Positions 34,665-45,319 of a stretch of 64,000 nt of DNA are shown piece by piece (the stretch's first letter is position 1; each line of letters opens with the position of its first letter). The DNA comes from Gambelia wislizenii (lineage: Eukaryota; Chordata; Lepidosauria; Squamata; Crotaphytidae). Below the pieces are notes generated by a model. It was not told the DNA's origin. It made no database searches and saw only the letters and a program-made list of their open reading frames with translations. The stretch lies in assembly GCA_030847615.1 (NCBI GenBank), contig JAUMIR010000005.1, positions 242,768,645 through 242,832,644 of the forward strand. Reading direction: 5' to 3'. The position numbers were made by a program, and so were the translations under genes.

Positions 34665-35580
34665 TACTACTACTGCTGCTAATCATAATCATAATAATAT
34701 CCCACCTCTTCCCAAGTGTGGGACTCAAGGTGATATCCAGCATTTAAAACAAACATAGTTAAAAATTCACACCATATACAAGTTAAAAAGAATTAAACTA
34801 TCAAAAAATGTAAAACCAGTTAAAAACATAAACGATTATAAACAACAAATAAAAGTCCAGCATACTGTACAGGCCTATTTCCTCTAAAAACACTAATTCT
34901 GAAACACCTGCTGGTATTAAAAGATCTTCACCTGTCTACAGAAAGATAGTAAGGAAGGTGCCAGTCTAATCTCTCTGGCAAGGGAATTCCAGAGCCGAGG
35001 AGAAGTTGCAGAGAACGACTGTATTATCAACAGATGTACCTGTGAAGGTGAGGGACAGAGAGTTCTCTCAGAAAGGTTTCAAAACATGGGCAGGTTCATG
35101 GGAGAGAATACAGTTTTTCATATAACTTGGACCTGAGCTGTATAGGGCTTTATAGGTCATCACCAGCACGTTGAATTGTGACCAGAAACAGACTGGTAGC
35201 CAGTGGAGCTGTTGTAACAAGGTAGTTATGTGCTTCCTGTAGCTCTAGGTCTTTGGACCAGCTGGAACTTCCAAAAACTCTTCAAGGCAGCCCCACACAG
35301 AGCATGTTCTAGTAATCCAAACAGGTTGTAACTATGGCATGTGTCACCATGGCCACGTCTGATTCTCAAGCAATGGACACAGCTGGTGCACTGTGCAAAA
35401 TGCACTTAACTGTGTAAATGAACTCCTGGCCACTGCCAAGACCTGAGCTTGGAGAGTCTGGGTTGAATCCAGGAACACACCCAAGCTGCAGACCTGCGTC
35501 TTCAGGAGGAGTGGAATCTCATCCAGCATAGGCTGAATCCTTATGTCATCCAACCTTGTGCTGTTATTTCCCACTTGTCC
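34665..35580 (-). mobile_element. L2/CR1-clade LINE, RT C-terminal half and 3' end, antisense
   Basis: Minus strand reads LGVFLDSTQTLQAQVLAVAR near 35490-35430 (the conserved LGV-LDS segment of L2-type RTs). It then reads VLVMTYKALYSSGPSY near 35170-35110, then the decayed C-terminus with LEFPCQRD. The A-rich 3' tail runs down to a taatattattatgattatga end near 34690. Frameshifted and non-functional. Confidence 0.82.
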
Positions 35581-35584
35581 AACT

Positions 35585-36820
35585 TCTGCCTAAAATGACA
35601 ACCAGCATTGTTGGTGCCAAGTTGACTTTTGCAGGTTGGTGATAGAACTGCTGATTATCTTTCATGTAGCACTAGCAGTCCTGTCTATCCAGATCTCCTG
35701 TCAAAAGAAGAGAGAATTAAATTGTTGAAAGATCTATGTGTTCTAATTCTGTCCCCCCTCCCCATGCTCAGTTTCATTTGAGGGAGCAGATGTGTAACTT
35801 TAGAGTATTCCTAGATCCATTTTTGCTGTCGGAGGTCCATCTTTGACTGTTCCATCAGCTACAGTCCTTCCCGACCTGGTATAACCCATCCACAGTAGTC
35901 CATGCACTGGCAACTTCCAACTGCCTGGTTAGACTACCGAAATGCACTCTATCCGGAGCTCCCTTCATGGGATCCTGGCTACTGTTATCCTAGAATTAAC
36001 ATTCCCAAGCTGTAATCCCTGTCATTACTGTATTCTGAATGCTATTCTGAGTGCCAGAATGTGGATGTTCTTGCATGCATTCAGTACCCTCTCTAGGCAC
36101 AAAGAAAAAGTGCATAGAATTTCCTCCTCCCCAATAGCCTACCACAGTCTTGATGACATCAGACAGGAGGGCCATATCCTCTGATGTCATCAGCTCAACT
36201 AGCCTAGTGCCTCTCTTTCCCTATTTGGGTTGGTATGGGGAGTAGCCAAAACAGCAACTGAACAGTGTGGTTCAAGGAGCACTCCTAGAGCTGTGCAACT
36301 AATTCAAGAGCTAGGTTTACTCTCCCCTGCACCTTCAACAACTGGGAAATGCACAGGGGGAAGCAAAATGGGTCTAAGAATCTCTGTTTAACTCCAAAAG
36401 GGGCAGAGCCCAAGGAGAGAACCTCTGTGGTCCAGACTGGACCTGAGGTTTCTTGCCTCTGAGATACACTGGTGTTACCAGTACAAAAAAGCATGTGAAA
36501 CTTCTTTCGTTTGGTAAACATGCCAGAAGGACGCCACTATTCCAGACATCTTCACCACTGTTTATCTTGTCAGTAAATATTTAATAACATTATTCCTGTA
36601 TAGCTCAGCCCCCATAATTTCTGTTTTGCAAATAAAAATTACTTTCCTTGGTGCTGAGAGTATGAGGAAGGCAAAGAGGTGCCCCAGAGACTAGAGAGTT
36701 AGTTCTTAACTGCTTGGCAGACTGCTGTAGGTATTGTACAGGCTTTCCAAACTCCCACACAGTCCCTTTCACTTGTTTCTGGACAAGCTGATATGCAAAT
36801 AGTACAAATCTTCCCATCTC
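35585..36820. other. Intronic stretch, nothing recognised
   Basis: About 1.2 kb; no repeat or exon identified. Confidence 0.4.
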
Positions 36821-36822
36821 AA

Positions 36823-36847
36823 GGTGTGTGTGTGTGTGTGTGTGTGT
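36823..36847. repeat. (TG)n microsatellite
   Basis: About 12 GT/TG units at 36823-36847. Confidence 0.9.
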
Positions 36848-36959
36848 TTGCTAAAACCGGTTTCTGGCTAGAAACTATGTATAAGCATATATTGACATTT
36901 TAGGATTAAAGTTTGGAGGCATTGAAATGGCTTCAAGATGGAAATAGTTGTCATTGCAG

Positions 36960-37490
36960 GGCAAGTGGGAAACAAGATGCTTTCTTTTTCACTAATCTTT
37001 GTCTGTAAGGATGTGCTGGCTGACTGATTTTGCTACATCTCTCCTTACTGTTAAATGCCACCCCATTTCTTCTTAGGTTGTTATTGCCAACAGAAAACAC
37101 TATATAATTTATATGATAACATCCCATTCCTGTCTATTTTAGCTCACTCACCCCAAGTATTGCATTATTGATAGGTTCCATTTTTTGTTTTACAATTTCT
37201 AGCTTCCTCTGATTCATGCTTCTCACATTCCATTTTCCTGCATTGGGCAGCCAGCAAATAGACGTCCTTTCAGCTTGAGTCCAGTTGCATCATTAGACAT
37301 AGCACCTGTACTTGTCCCTTGTTCTACCCCTGTAGCAGGTGGAGTACTTTGCATCCTGAGAGTCTTGTCTTCTGGTGCTGTCTTGTGATCCATTTTGTAT
37401 TGTTTCATCATAGGTAAAAGACATTCAGAGATAATTTTGCTAACAAGAATTAGCAAAAGTGCCACTGTTATCATCTTTGAGGGATCCTCT
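36960..37490 (-). mobile_element. BovB (RTE) LINE endonuclease-region fragment, antisense
   Basis: Minus strand reads NVRSMNQRKLEIVKQKM, then ILGVSELK-TGMG, then LRRNGVAFNSKE. This is the start of the BovB apurinic-like endonuclease domain, with a stop replacing the tryptophan after SELK. The preceding codons include GTSTGAMSNDATGLKLKGRL. Only the 5' coding part survives; it is bounded on the right by a compound microsatellite. Confidence 0.78.
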
Positions 37491-37492
37491 GC

Positions 37493-37495
<3 letters not shown>

Positions 37496-37557
<62 letters not shown>
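37496..37557. repeat. Compound (CT)n(CA)n microsatellite
   Basis: About 19 CT units run into about 11 CA units, ending at cacctg. The arginine/glutamate alternation in the open frame on the minus strand is this tract, not protein. Confidence 0.92.
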
Positions 37558-37559
37558 CT

Positions 37560-38090
37560 GTTGTTGCCTAGTAGCTTCCCCTCACCGTGTTAGGGTGTTT
37601 GGCACATTTAGTCTGGCTCTTCAGCTTGTCTGACTTGAGAGACCCTACCAGTAGCAACAGCAACATAGCCTCTTACCTCCTAGGAACATGCAATCGCCCC
37701 ACCATAAAAAGGTAATGTCATGGTGGAATGTGGTTCTTAGGTGGTTAAAAACACTACTTAATACAGTGTGCTGTTGCCACCTTTCAATATTGCATTGAGT
37801 CAAAGGCAGAAAACCAGATGCTGAAGGAGTTTCCAGAGGGAATCTGATGTCAGTCAAACTAATTAGTTGCTAGATAAGTAATATGTAGCTACATAGCTGC
37901 TTTTTACTTATTAAATTACAGCTGCATGGCTGGCAGGATACTTTCCAGGAATGTACTGTGTAAGGAGAGGTGACTTATCTCTGGCTCCCTCAAGTGTAAC
38001 TGGATTCAGGTCTTCTCCCCCATAACTGGGGGAAACATTTCCCAATAATAATACCCATGCTGCTGCCCAGAGAGAGACTGGCAGTGTCTT
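37560..38090. other. Intronic stretch with a short shared repeat
   Basis: 37970-38010 (gacttatctctggctccctc, then agtgtaactggattcagg) recurs at 40072-40108. Otherwise nothing identified. Confidence 0.4.
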
Positions 38091-38094
38091 GGTG

Positions 38095-38425
38095 AAACAC
38101 AATAGAGGACCTTCTCAGTGGCTGCTCCCAAGTAGACGACTCCCTCGTTAGGTGGGCTCCCTCCTTGCTGTTCCTCTGCTGGCAAACGAAAACATTTCTG
38201 TTTCAACAGGAGGCGAGGAAACAGAACTGATTGCAAGGACTTTTAATAGTGTGCTGTTCTACTGATTTCTTTCTTTGTCTTTTTAATGGATTTGTTTTAA
38301 ATGGCTTTAATTCTGTAGATCATTTAAGTCTTTTTATGTGCTTTTATCTGTTTTATTTTAGTTTCTGTAAGTCGCTTGAGTCCCAGTTTTGGGGGAAAGG
38401 TGGAATATCACTGAATAATATTAAC
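38095..38425 (+). mobile_element. L2/CR1-clade LINE 3' end, sense
   Basis: T-rich untranslated region leading to ttctgtaagtcgcttgagtc, ggtggaatatcactgaataa and (ATA)n. It is the sense-orientation counterpart of the tails at 1766 and 34665. Confidence 0.62.
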
Positions 38426-38429
38426 AATG

Positions 38430-39050
38430 GCAACAATATTCCCTGATTCTCTCCCACTTGCCAAAACTCAATTACACTTTTTAGGGAAGGCTACCTAGTT
38501 GGCCCTGAAACCACTTGCAAATATGGTCAGAAGTGCTATAAATAGCATTCTTGTTCCCTAAACCGACAGTTGCCTGGATGTGCCCAACAGGCTTTGGTAC
38601 CAAAAGACATTAAATCTGACATTTAGATTAAACTTGTGCTCCATCTATCATAACTTTGAACATTAGAAGACGAAAGATGCATAAAATAAACAGATGTCCA
38701 AAAATATTTCCCAAGAGACACACACAGTGCAAGTGATCATTTTCTTGGGCCCAGGAAGGACTTACAAATGAAGCTTTGTCACATCTCTAGAGCCAGATTG
38801 GAAAGGAAGGGTGATAATTAAAATCAATGAAGTCATGGTTGGCAATGGCTGCACCTGGTGTTATACAACTGGGAGAAGCTGTGAAGGCTTGGTGGAGGGC
38901 TTGTAACCCAGTTTGCTTGGCCTTGTTTTATCAGCTGGCCAACAGCTGATGCAATGTTTGGCAGGAGGGGAAATCTATGTTCTCCCCAGTCCTGTTCAGT
39001 ACAGATGCATTTCTGCACAGGTTATTGTCATATTATATATGACAATATAT
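38430..39050. other. Intronic stretch, nothing recognised
   Basis: No identifiable repeat or exon. Confidence 0.4.
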
Positions 39051-39119
39051 ATGCTTTTTCTTTTTGTTTTTCTTCACTCTTTTATCCATGTGGGTAACCT
39101 GAGGGCATTCATAAGAGAA
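39051..39119 (+). repeat. Segment X, duplicated in inverted orientation nearby
   Basis: 69 bp (cttcactcttttatccatgt, gggtaacctgagggcattc) that recur inverted at 39933-40000. I count two substitutions and one single-base length difference. Not recognised as a known repeat. Confidence 0.85.
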
Positions 39120-39670
39120 AACTATTTGTGCAACATGTCATATTATAGAAAGTTAATTCAGTTCATTTGGCATCTTTTCTGACATTGCATGAATAAGCCC
39201 TTTGGCTATCTTGCCTTTTTAGTGTGTGTGTGTGTGTGAACTGTTACCAGCAAAGAATCTCTGACTTTAATGGACATTTTGTGGGAACTGGTAAAGCAAG
39301 ATGCCTACAGCAAGTTTCACTGCATGTAAAAGAGCATTGTCAGAAATAACAGGCAGCGGTAGAAGACCATTATTTGGAAATCTTGAGCATCTGCTGTGAC
39401 CCATGTAAAACTAGGCAGAGCTGGGACAATTTTGAAAATAAGACTGCAAAAACAAGTTTACCCCTGATGTCTATATAGTATTATAGCCTGTGGGGGTAAA
39501 GGTTGGATGAAGGTTTATAGTTATTTTTGGATGTGGGGAAAATTAATAGAAATGTTTCTTTCTCATAGTACTGGAATTTGGGACCACACAAGTGAAATTC
39601 ATGCACAGGATAAAGTATTTAATAATACAGTGCACATAATTTAAATATGGAAAATGATGCTACAAGGTGA

Positions 39671-40000
39671 TTTTGATAACCCTAAGGGGGAACTATCATG
39701 GGGTTTTCTGAGGCTGAGAGTGTGTCACTTGCCCAAGGTCAGTTTTCATGGCTGAGCAGGGATTTGAACCCTGTTCTTCAGAGTTGTAATTCAACACTCA
39801 AACCACCATGCCATGTTGGCAGTTGTTAACTGCTGTTACATCAACTTTCAGTTATGATGATTCTATGCATGAGAGACCTCCAGGTCACCCTATTGCCAAC
39901 AGCCCATCTAAGGCCTTGCAAACTCAGGGTCATTCTCTTATGAACGCCCTCAGGTTACCCACATGGATAAAAGAGTGAAGAAAAGCAAAAAGAAAAACAT
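39671..40000 (-). repeat. Chimeric inverted block: segment X + BovB tail + Sauria SINE
   Basis: On the minus strand: X (40000-39933), then a BovB 3' end beginning atgaccctgagtttgcaagg (to about 39833), then a short linker taacagcagttaacaactgc, then a Sauria SINE (39832-39671). The BovB-linker-SINE part matches 41996-42265 (+) across the junctions with few differences, plus one deletion in the SINE body. X matches 39051-39119 (+). Confidence 0.82.
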
Positions 40001-40004
40001 CTAA

Positions 40005-40765
40005 CTTAAACTTCTAACTTAAGTGACTTTAATAATGTATCCTACTCTCTTGCCAAAGTATGCAGAGCCTGGGCTTATCTTTGGCTCCCCGAAGTGTAAC
40101 TGGAATCAGGGCTCCCAAAGTATAACTTAAATCCAGGTCCAGAGCATTATGTTCCGGGCTGGTCCCCAACCGATCACGATGGTGCCAAATGCATTGGGCC
40201 AAATCCAGTGAAATTCACATTGTTGCCCACATGGGCCAGGTGGGCCAACACTGCATCAGCTTTGCTGGCCTGTCCCCTGTTTTCAAAGCTGCTGCTGCTA
40301 CCTGGATATGTGATCAGCGAAGGGGTTGCTGTACTCCCCCTTGTTGATTGCACAGATACCCCATTCTGACCTCAATAGAAGTTACAGTGCGCCGGGCAAG
40401 TTTTCCATGGAGCTCTTCAGCTGGTGAGGAAGTAGTGGCAGCACCAATGGGGATCCATCCCCTTCCCTGCGCTGCTCAGTGCAGGCCAAGGGAAATGGTG
40501 CCATGTTTGCATGTGGACAATTGGATCAGGCCAAATTGGACCTGATCCAGCTGTCCAGACAGCAGAAGACCCTGAGGTCACTCTAGAGTTTCTGGGAAAC
40601 CCCTGGGTTTTCACCAGCTTTGCTTAGTTCGGAGCAAAATTGGGTTAAGGGCAAAAAATGTGGCTCCTCTGTGGAAGTAGCTGTATATCATGTGGACTGC
40701 AAGCACCAGATTTGGGGTGAGTGCATTTTTTTTGCCAATGTAGACAAGCCCCATAATCACAATAC
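40005..40765. other. Intronic stretch with a possible degenerate MITE end
   Basis: 40729-40751 (tttttttgccaatgtagacaag then ccc) resembles the right end of the Harbinger-like MITEs. No matching left end could be placed. The rest is unrecognised. Confidence 0.35.
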
Positions 40766-40766
40766 C

Positions 40767-40930
40767 CAGCTTGTGGGGGGCAATTAGCTAACACACATTG
40801 GAAACTGTTTAATGCAGTGTAGATGTGTAAATAGCTATTGCTTAAAAAACAATTTTTAAGCTGCTCTGATAGCCTTGTGGCTGAAAAGCGGGGTATAAAT
40901 AACTTTTATTTAAAATAATAAAAAATAAAT
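40767..40930 (+). mobile_element. tRNA-SINE, 5'-truncated
   Basis: Starts acccagcttgtggggggcaa and continues through the conserved block and aagcggggtataaata into an A-rich tail. Head missing. Confidence 0.78.
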
Positions 40931-41149
40931 AATAAATATATAAAAATAAAATAAATAGTCCATGCATACTCTCTTAAGGGCCAAAAGTATTGGGAGGTAA
41001 TACTGGCCCAAACATCCCTCTCTGCTCAGTCCTTGACCTGCCCATGTTGATGAATGTGGTATGAATGAAGCTTTTTCTCATATTTACTTGAACACAGGTA
41101 GATCTTCCATATTGTAAGGAACCCTGGTAAAGCAGAGTTCATGATTTCT

Positions 41150-41427
41150 CTAGATTTGCTTGGTAAACCATAGTATATACTGAATACTAAGGTCAGGATT
41201 GCCTGTTCCATCATGTTTCTGATCTCTGTGTATTGTGAAAGCTGGATGGTGAAGAAAGCTGATAGGAAGAGAATTGACTCATTTGAAATGTGGTGTTGGG
41301 GGAGAGTTCTATGGCTACCATGGACTGCCAAAAAGACAAATGGGTCCAAGAGTAAATCATGTCTGAACTCTCTCTAGAAGCCAAGATGATTAAATTGAGA
41401 CTGCCATACTTTGGACATGTCATGTTG
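41150..41427 (+). mobile_element. BovB (RTE) LINE, RT C-terminal fragment
   Basis: Reads CESWMVKKADRKRIDSFEMW, CWGRVLWLPWTAKKTN, then decays with stops near SLEAKMIKL-type sequence and ctttggacatgtcatg. Interrupted at its right edge by an LTR-like insertion; the rest resumes at 41926. Confidence 0.85.
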
Positions 41428-41925
41428 AAGTAGCCAGGTGGGCCGTAATGTCTAGTTGCTGAATGCTGTCACCTTGCAGTCACTATTTGGGGGTCAGACT
41501 GGATGGCCTCCGGGTCTTTGCTGAATTCTCTTTTCTCTTTTCAGGCAGGCTTAGTCAATGCTCCTCACTAATGAAACTCCCTGTTCTGTAAACATGCGAA
41601 ATGCTGTTACCTTGTTCTATAAACAATTTCTGTAAATTCTCCTGTAATATCGTGTACCAGCTTATTTTGTCTTCCTGAGTGTCTTCTTGTACTATAAACA
41701 ATTGTCACAAGAAAGGGAAGTGCTGAATACAATAAAACCACAGAGGGAGGGGGATTTTGCCTGTGTGTTATAACTACTCTATAAAAGTATTCTGCAAATG
41801 TAGTTCGAGGTTTGGTTTTCTTTTGGAAGTGATTCCAGCCATAGCCTGGTGGTGTTACTTTTAATAAAAGATCACTCTTTTTCCAACGCCGTGGTCTCCC
41901 TGTCTGACTTCTGCTACTTTTGAAA
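41427..41925 (+). mobile_element. Probable solo LTR inside BovB
   Basis: About 0.5 kb separates two parts of one BovB. It shows LTR architecture: a TATA-like ctataaaag at 41780-41788, the polyadenylation signal aataaaag at 41867-41874, then a U5-like stretch (cgccgtggtctccctgtctg). Ends tgaagtag and ctacttttga are partly inverted. No internal viral genes. A target duplication could not be fixed. A retroviral or other LTR origin is inferred. Confidence 0.58.
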
Positions 41926-42107
41926 ATGCTTGGTAAGGAAGTGGGAAAAGAGGAAAAGACTGCATTGCAAGTGGATGGACTCAGTCAAGGAAGCCATGAC
42001 CCTGAGTTTGCAAGGCTTTAGATGGGCTGTTGGCAATAGGGTGACCTGGAGGTCTCTCATGCATAGGGTCATCATAACTGGAAGTTGATGTAACAGCAGT
42101 TAACAAC
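41926..42107 (+). mobile_element. BovB (RTE) LINE 3' end, continuation
   Basis: Resumes with atgcttggtaaggaag, then gtggatggactcagtcaagg, ccctgagtttgcaagg and ataactggaagttgatg. This is the expected BovB order after the RT fragment at 41150-41427. Confidence 0.82.
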
Positions 42108-42292
42108 TGCCAACATGGCATGGTGATTTGAGTGTTGAATTACAACTCTGGAGACCAGGGTTCAAATCCCTGCTCAGCCATGAAAACCCACTGGGTGACT
42201 TTGGGCAAGTGACACACTCTCAGCCTCAGAAACCCCATGATAGTTCCCCCTTAGGATTATCAAAAGTTGGAAATGTCTTGAAGGCACACAAC
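42108..42292 (+). mobile_element. Sauria-type SINE, sense
   Basis: Head at aacatggcatggtgatttga, box B at ccagggttcaaatccctgct, then a shortened body and a tail to ACCACCACCACC. Sits directly downstream of the BovB 3' end; the pair is duplicated at 39671-39933. Confidence 0.82.
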
Positions 42293-42294
42293 CA

Positions 42295-43094
42295 CCACCA
42301 CCACCAATATGGCATATGTAATTTCCTCCCTCTCCCCATTCCTTTAGGAAAGTGACTCCTAATTGATTACTTTTCTTTTTCAATGTTCATGCAGCATTTT
42401 AACTTTCTTGACTTTTTTATTAACTCATACGAACATAACAAGCCTGTTGTATCCATCTGGCAGGTCCTGTTGCCATTAGTGGGTGTTTGATGCCTTTGGG
42501 AATCCCAGAGGTTGAGTCTGAAGGCAACAACTTTTTTCCTGCATTTGTTTCCTAGCAACTGGTGTTTAGTGACATATTGCACATGAACATAGAGGTTCCT
42601 ACGCCCATCATTACTGACAGCAACTAAGAGACTTGTTCTCCATACATTTGTCTGATTTCCCCCTTTTCTGCTGATTTCAGTAACTTTTTGCAAGTATTTT
42701 AGCTGCTTTCCTGGGTATTAAAAAGGCAGTTGTGTGGGTAAGAGTGAACATGAAGGCCTTATGGCCAGTCTCCTCACCTGCTCCATCTGGCCTTATGTTG
42801 GGATGGAAAGACAAAAGGGAGCTTTAACATTAATATGAATATGAATATAAGCTTCCATGCAGACAGATTTTTCTATGGTTGCATGCTGCAGAGGGAACCA
42901 ATTTTAATGGGGTCTTAAGCTATAGGGCTTTGTAGCCTACTGAACCTCAGCAAGAATACCAGGATTCTTGTGTTATACTACTTGAGGAAGCTCATTTCTG
43001 ATAGTCTTTCCACAGGATGCAGGTGGAAAAGACAGCATTTGCTTTTTCCTTCTGATTGTACTATCTCCCTAAGCAGTGGGATATTGAGCTAATC
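42295..43094. other. Intronic stretch, largely unrecognised
   Basis: 42440-42610 on the minus strand resembles the dispersed repeat also seen at 23380-23490 (gccagatggatacaacaggc). No exon found. Confidence 0.4.
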
Positions 43095-43097
43095 CAA

Positions 43098-43982
43098 GGG
43101 CTTATCTATATGGCAAAAATACTCCTCATAGAATTCAAGGAGAATACCTTTTGTCCCAATGGGATTCTGCATCATTTCACCATATTTGCAAGGAGGAGTG
43201 CAAAAACTCCAAATACTCAGCGGGAAAAGCCTTAGTGGCTTTTCCTGTGTTTTTTTTTAAATCTCTGAAGGAAATGCACATTCCACTCATTGGGACAATT
43301 GGTTTGCTCTGCTGGACATTCCTGATAAGAGCAGAAGTGGAAAGCTGATTGGTTGGACGTTCGCAGTGGGTGGAGCTTGCTAGCAAGGCAAGAGCCTGGA
43401 ACTGCCATGTTGGATTTGAAGCATCACCCAAGGAGACCTTCTGCTGTGCTTTCTGCAACCGGACTTGTTTATCTCGGATTGGCCTTTTTAGTCATCAGCA
43501 CACTTGCAGAAAGCGCAAGATGAGTCCTTCCTGAATCTTCGTTTGTGAAAAAAAGCTGGGGGGGGGGAAGCTGATTGGTTGGACGTTCGCAGTGGGTGGC
43601 ACTTGCTAGCAAGGCAAGAGCCTGGAACTGCTGTGTTGGATTTTCACTGTAGCAATGGTGCGCTAGGCGATGAAACAACCTCTCCCCTTTTTCCTGTTTA
43701 TTTAAGCAGAAGATTGTACTTCTGCACCTTGGGTTTGCTTCTTCTTCTTTTTTTTTTGAACCTGTTTGGCAGCAGCAATTGGTGAAGTTTAAAATGCAAG
43801 TAATTCCCTTGCACCTGCCATCTTGATTCGCAGGCATGCCTGTTTAAACATCAAATGTTCATAGCTTCGCACGCCTCCAGTCTTGAAAAAAACGTGGAGA
43901 TAAATGAAAGCTGCTGTGAATTGGCATTAATACGCATCAATCCACATTTTATTGTCTCATATAGACAAGCCCTCAATGTGAA
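43098..43982. mobile_element. Harbinger-like MITE, copy 3, carrying a LINE tail
   Basis: Left end gggcttatctatatggcaaa, right end catatagacaagccc. The interior shares attggttgga and the tgttggattttca region with the other copies in diverged form. 43418-43567 is a LINE insertion flanked by a 76-bp duplication. Flanking 3-mers (CAA/TCA) do not match cleanly. No transposase. Confidence 0.72.
43418..43567 (+). mobile_element. Vingi/Ingi-like LINE, extreme 3' end
   Basis: Encodes the final zinc-knuckle region in frame (FCCAFCNRTCLSRIGLFSHQ, then HTCRKR), then a decayed hairpin (cttcgtttgtgaaa) and a tail changed from GA to a G run. Target duplications: 43342-43417 and 43568-43643, 76 bp each, 4 differences. 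Confidence 0.87.
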
Positions 43983-44219
43983 TAGTTCTCAGAAACTGAG
44001 CCACTCTCTGATGTATGTAGGCTCTGTCTTATTGTCTTCTACAGCCACATGGCCTCCCATCTGTAATAGGGCTCCAAATGGTTGCTTTTCAGGCAGTGGT
44101 ATCATTAGGTTAGTATTTAGGAATAAGTGTCTAGGACCCTGCTCGGCAGAATGAGCAGGGACCTTTTTAGCCTTCATAAAAGCAAGCCCCCAAATTCAGC
44201 GAGGGTAACTTAAATGTTT

Positions 44220-44336
44220 TGTTGTTGTTGCTGCTGCTGCTGTTTTGTGCCTTCATGTGATTTCTGGCTTACAGTGACCCTAAGATGAACCCATCATGGT
44301 TTTTTCCCAGCAAGATTTCTTCAGAGGGGTTTTTGA
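44220..44336 (-). mobile_element. Sauria-type SINE, tail half, antisense
   Basis: GTTGTTGTTGCTGCTG start, tgtgccttcatgtgatttct, cagtgaccctaagatgaacc, agcaagatttcttcagaggg; then truncated. Confidence 0.78.
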
Positions 44337-44339
44337 AAT

Positions 44340-44885
44340 AAGTGAAGTAATTCACACTGCTATCTTTAAAAAGGGGTGAGGAGCAAAATGTTTTGGAGAA
44401 TAATTCCCATGATTCCTGGCTTTGGTCATGCTAGGCAAAAACAACTGTAGGACCAAGGTTTCCCTGCTTCTGATCTAAACAGACTGTAGTCTCCTGTTTC
44501 ACCTATAAGACCATTAAGTCCTGAGTCTAAAATTACAAGTAGCCATCAAACCTGGGTATGCTTATATGGTTTTGGACTGTTAGTTGTTAATCTTAACAAA
44601 GAGAAGCTGTCTGGTCTTCTAAGGAGTTTGTTTTTATTCACACAAGTCCAGCTGCAACTTTTAATACCATTGTAAATAAACCCCATGGTCTTGAGTTTTA
44701 TGGGGCCACCTACCCTGCTGTCTCAGTTATAAAAAGGCCTTCTTGGTGCAATGATGATGTCATTTTGGGATGAGGTCTCCTTTTCAGGAAATCACAATTG
44801 CAAGTTCTCTTTCTTGGCCTTCATTCAAACTGTATATACACAGGTACACAAGGTATGGGTATACTAGAGAACTCCTTGCTTTATT
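44340..44885. other. Intronic stretch, nothing firmly recognised
   Basis: A faint fold-back remnant near 44390-44465. No exon. Confidence 0.4.
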
Positions 44886-44886
44886 A

Positions 44887-45316
44887 ACAGCTTGTCTATA
44901 CAAGGCTATAAAATGTGGATTGATACTCACTAATGTCAATTCGCAGCAGCTTTCATTTGTCTCCATTTTTTTTTTGAAAGATTGGAGGCATGTGAAGCTA
45001 TCTGCGTTTGTTGTTCAAACGGGCCTACCCACCAGTGGCACAGAGGAGGGAAAAACATTCCTGTAACCCTTCTGGGCTGGGAACTGGCCCAGACATTGAG
45101 GTAAATGGTGGCACCTGCCAGGCAGTGATCTGTCCTGGATCTGCCAGGGAGCTGACTGAGGAAAGGCAGCGGTGGCAGACCAAAGTAACATCTACATGGA
45201 GGGACATGTATGACATCTACCCAGTGTCCCTGTGGAGAAACAGGTAGCAGGGTGGCTCTGGGGCAGAACAGGTCGCGGAGTCCATTTGGACTTTTGTCCC
45301 TAGTGTACACAAGCCC
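44887..45316. mobile_element. Harbinger-like MITE, copy 4
   Basis: Left end acagcttgtctatacaagg, right end gtgtacacaagccc, with TTA on both sides (44884-44886 and 45317-45319). The left 110 bp match the inverted right end of copy 3 (ataaaatgtggattgata). The rest is different, GC-richer sequence. Confidence 0.66.
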
Positions 45317-45319
45317 TTA

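Noticed and set aside
37223..37555. 110-codon frame starting with Arg-Glu repeats
   Set aside because: The start is the (CT)n(CA)n microsatellite; the rest is a decayed BovB 5' coding fragment.
41780..41788. TATA-like ctataaaag as a host promoter
   Set aside because: Better explained as part of the LTR-like insertion; no host 5' exon follows.
43349..43534. Zinc-finger-like short protein
   Set aside because: It is the C-terminal knuckle of the Vingi-like LINE joined to MITE sequence, not a host zinc-finger gene.
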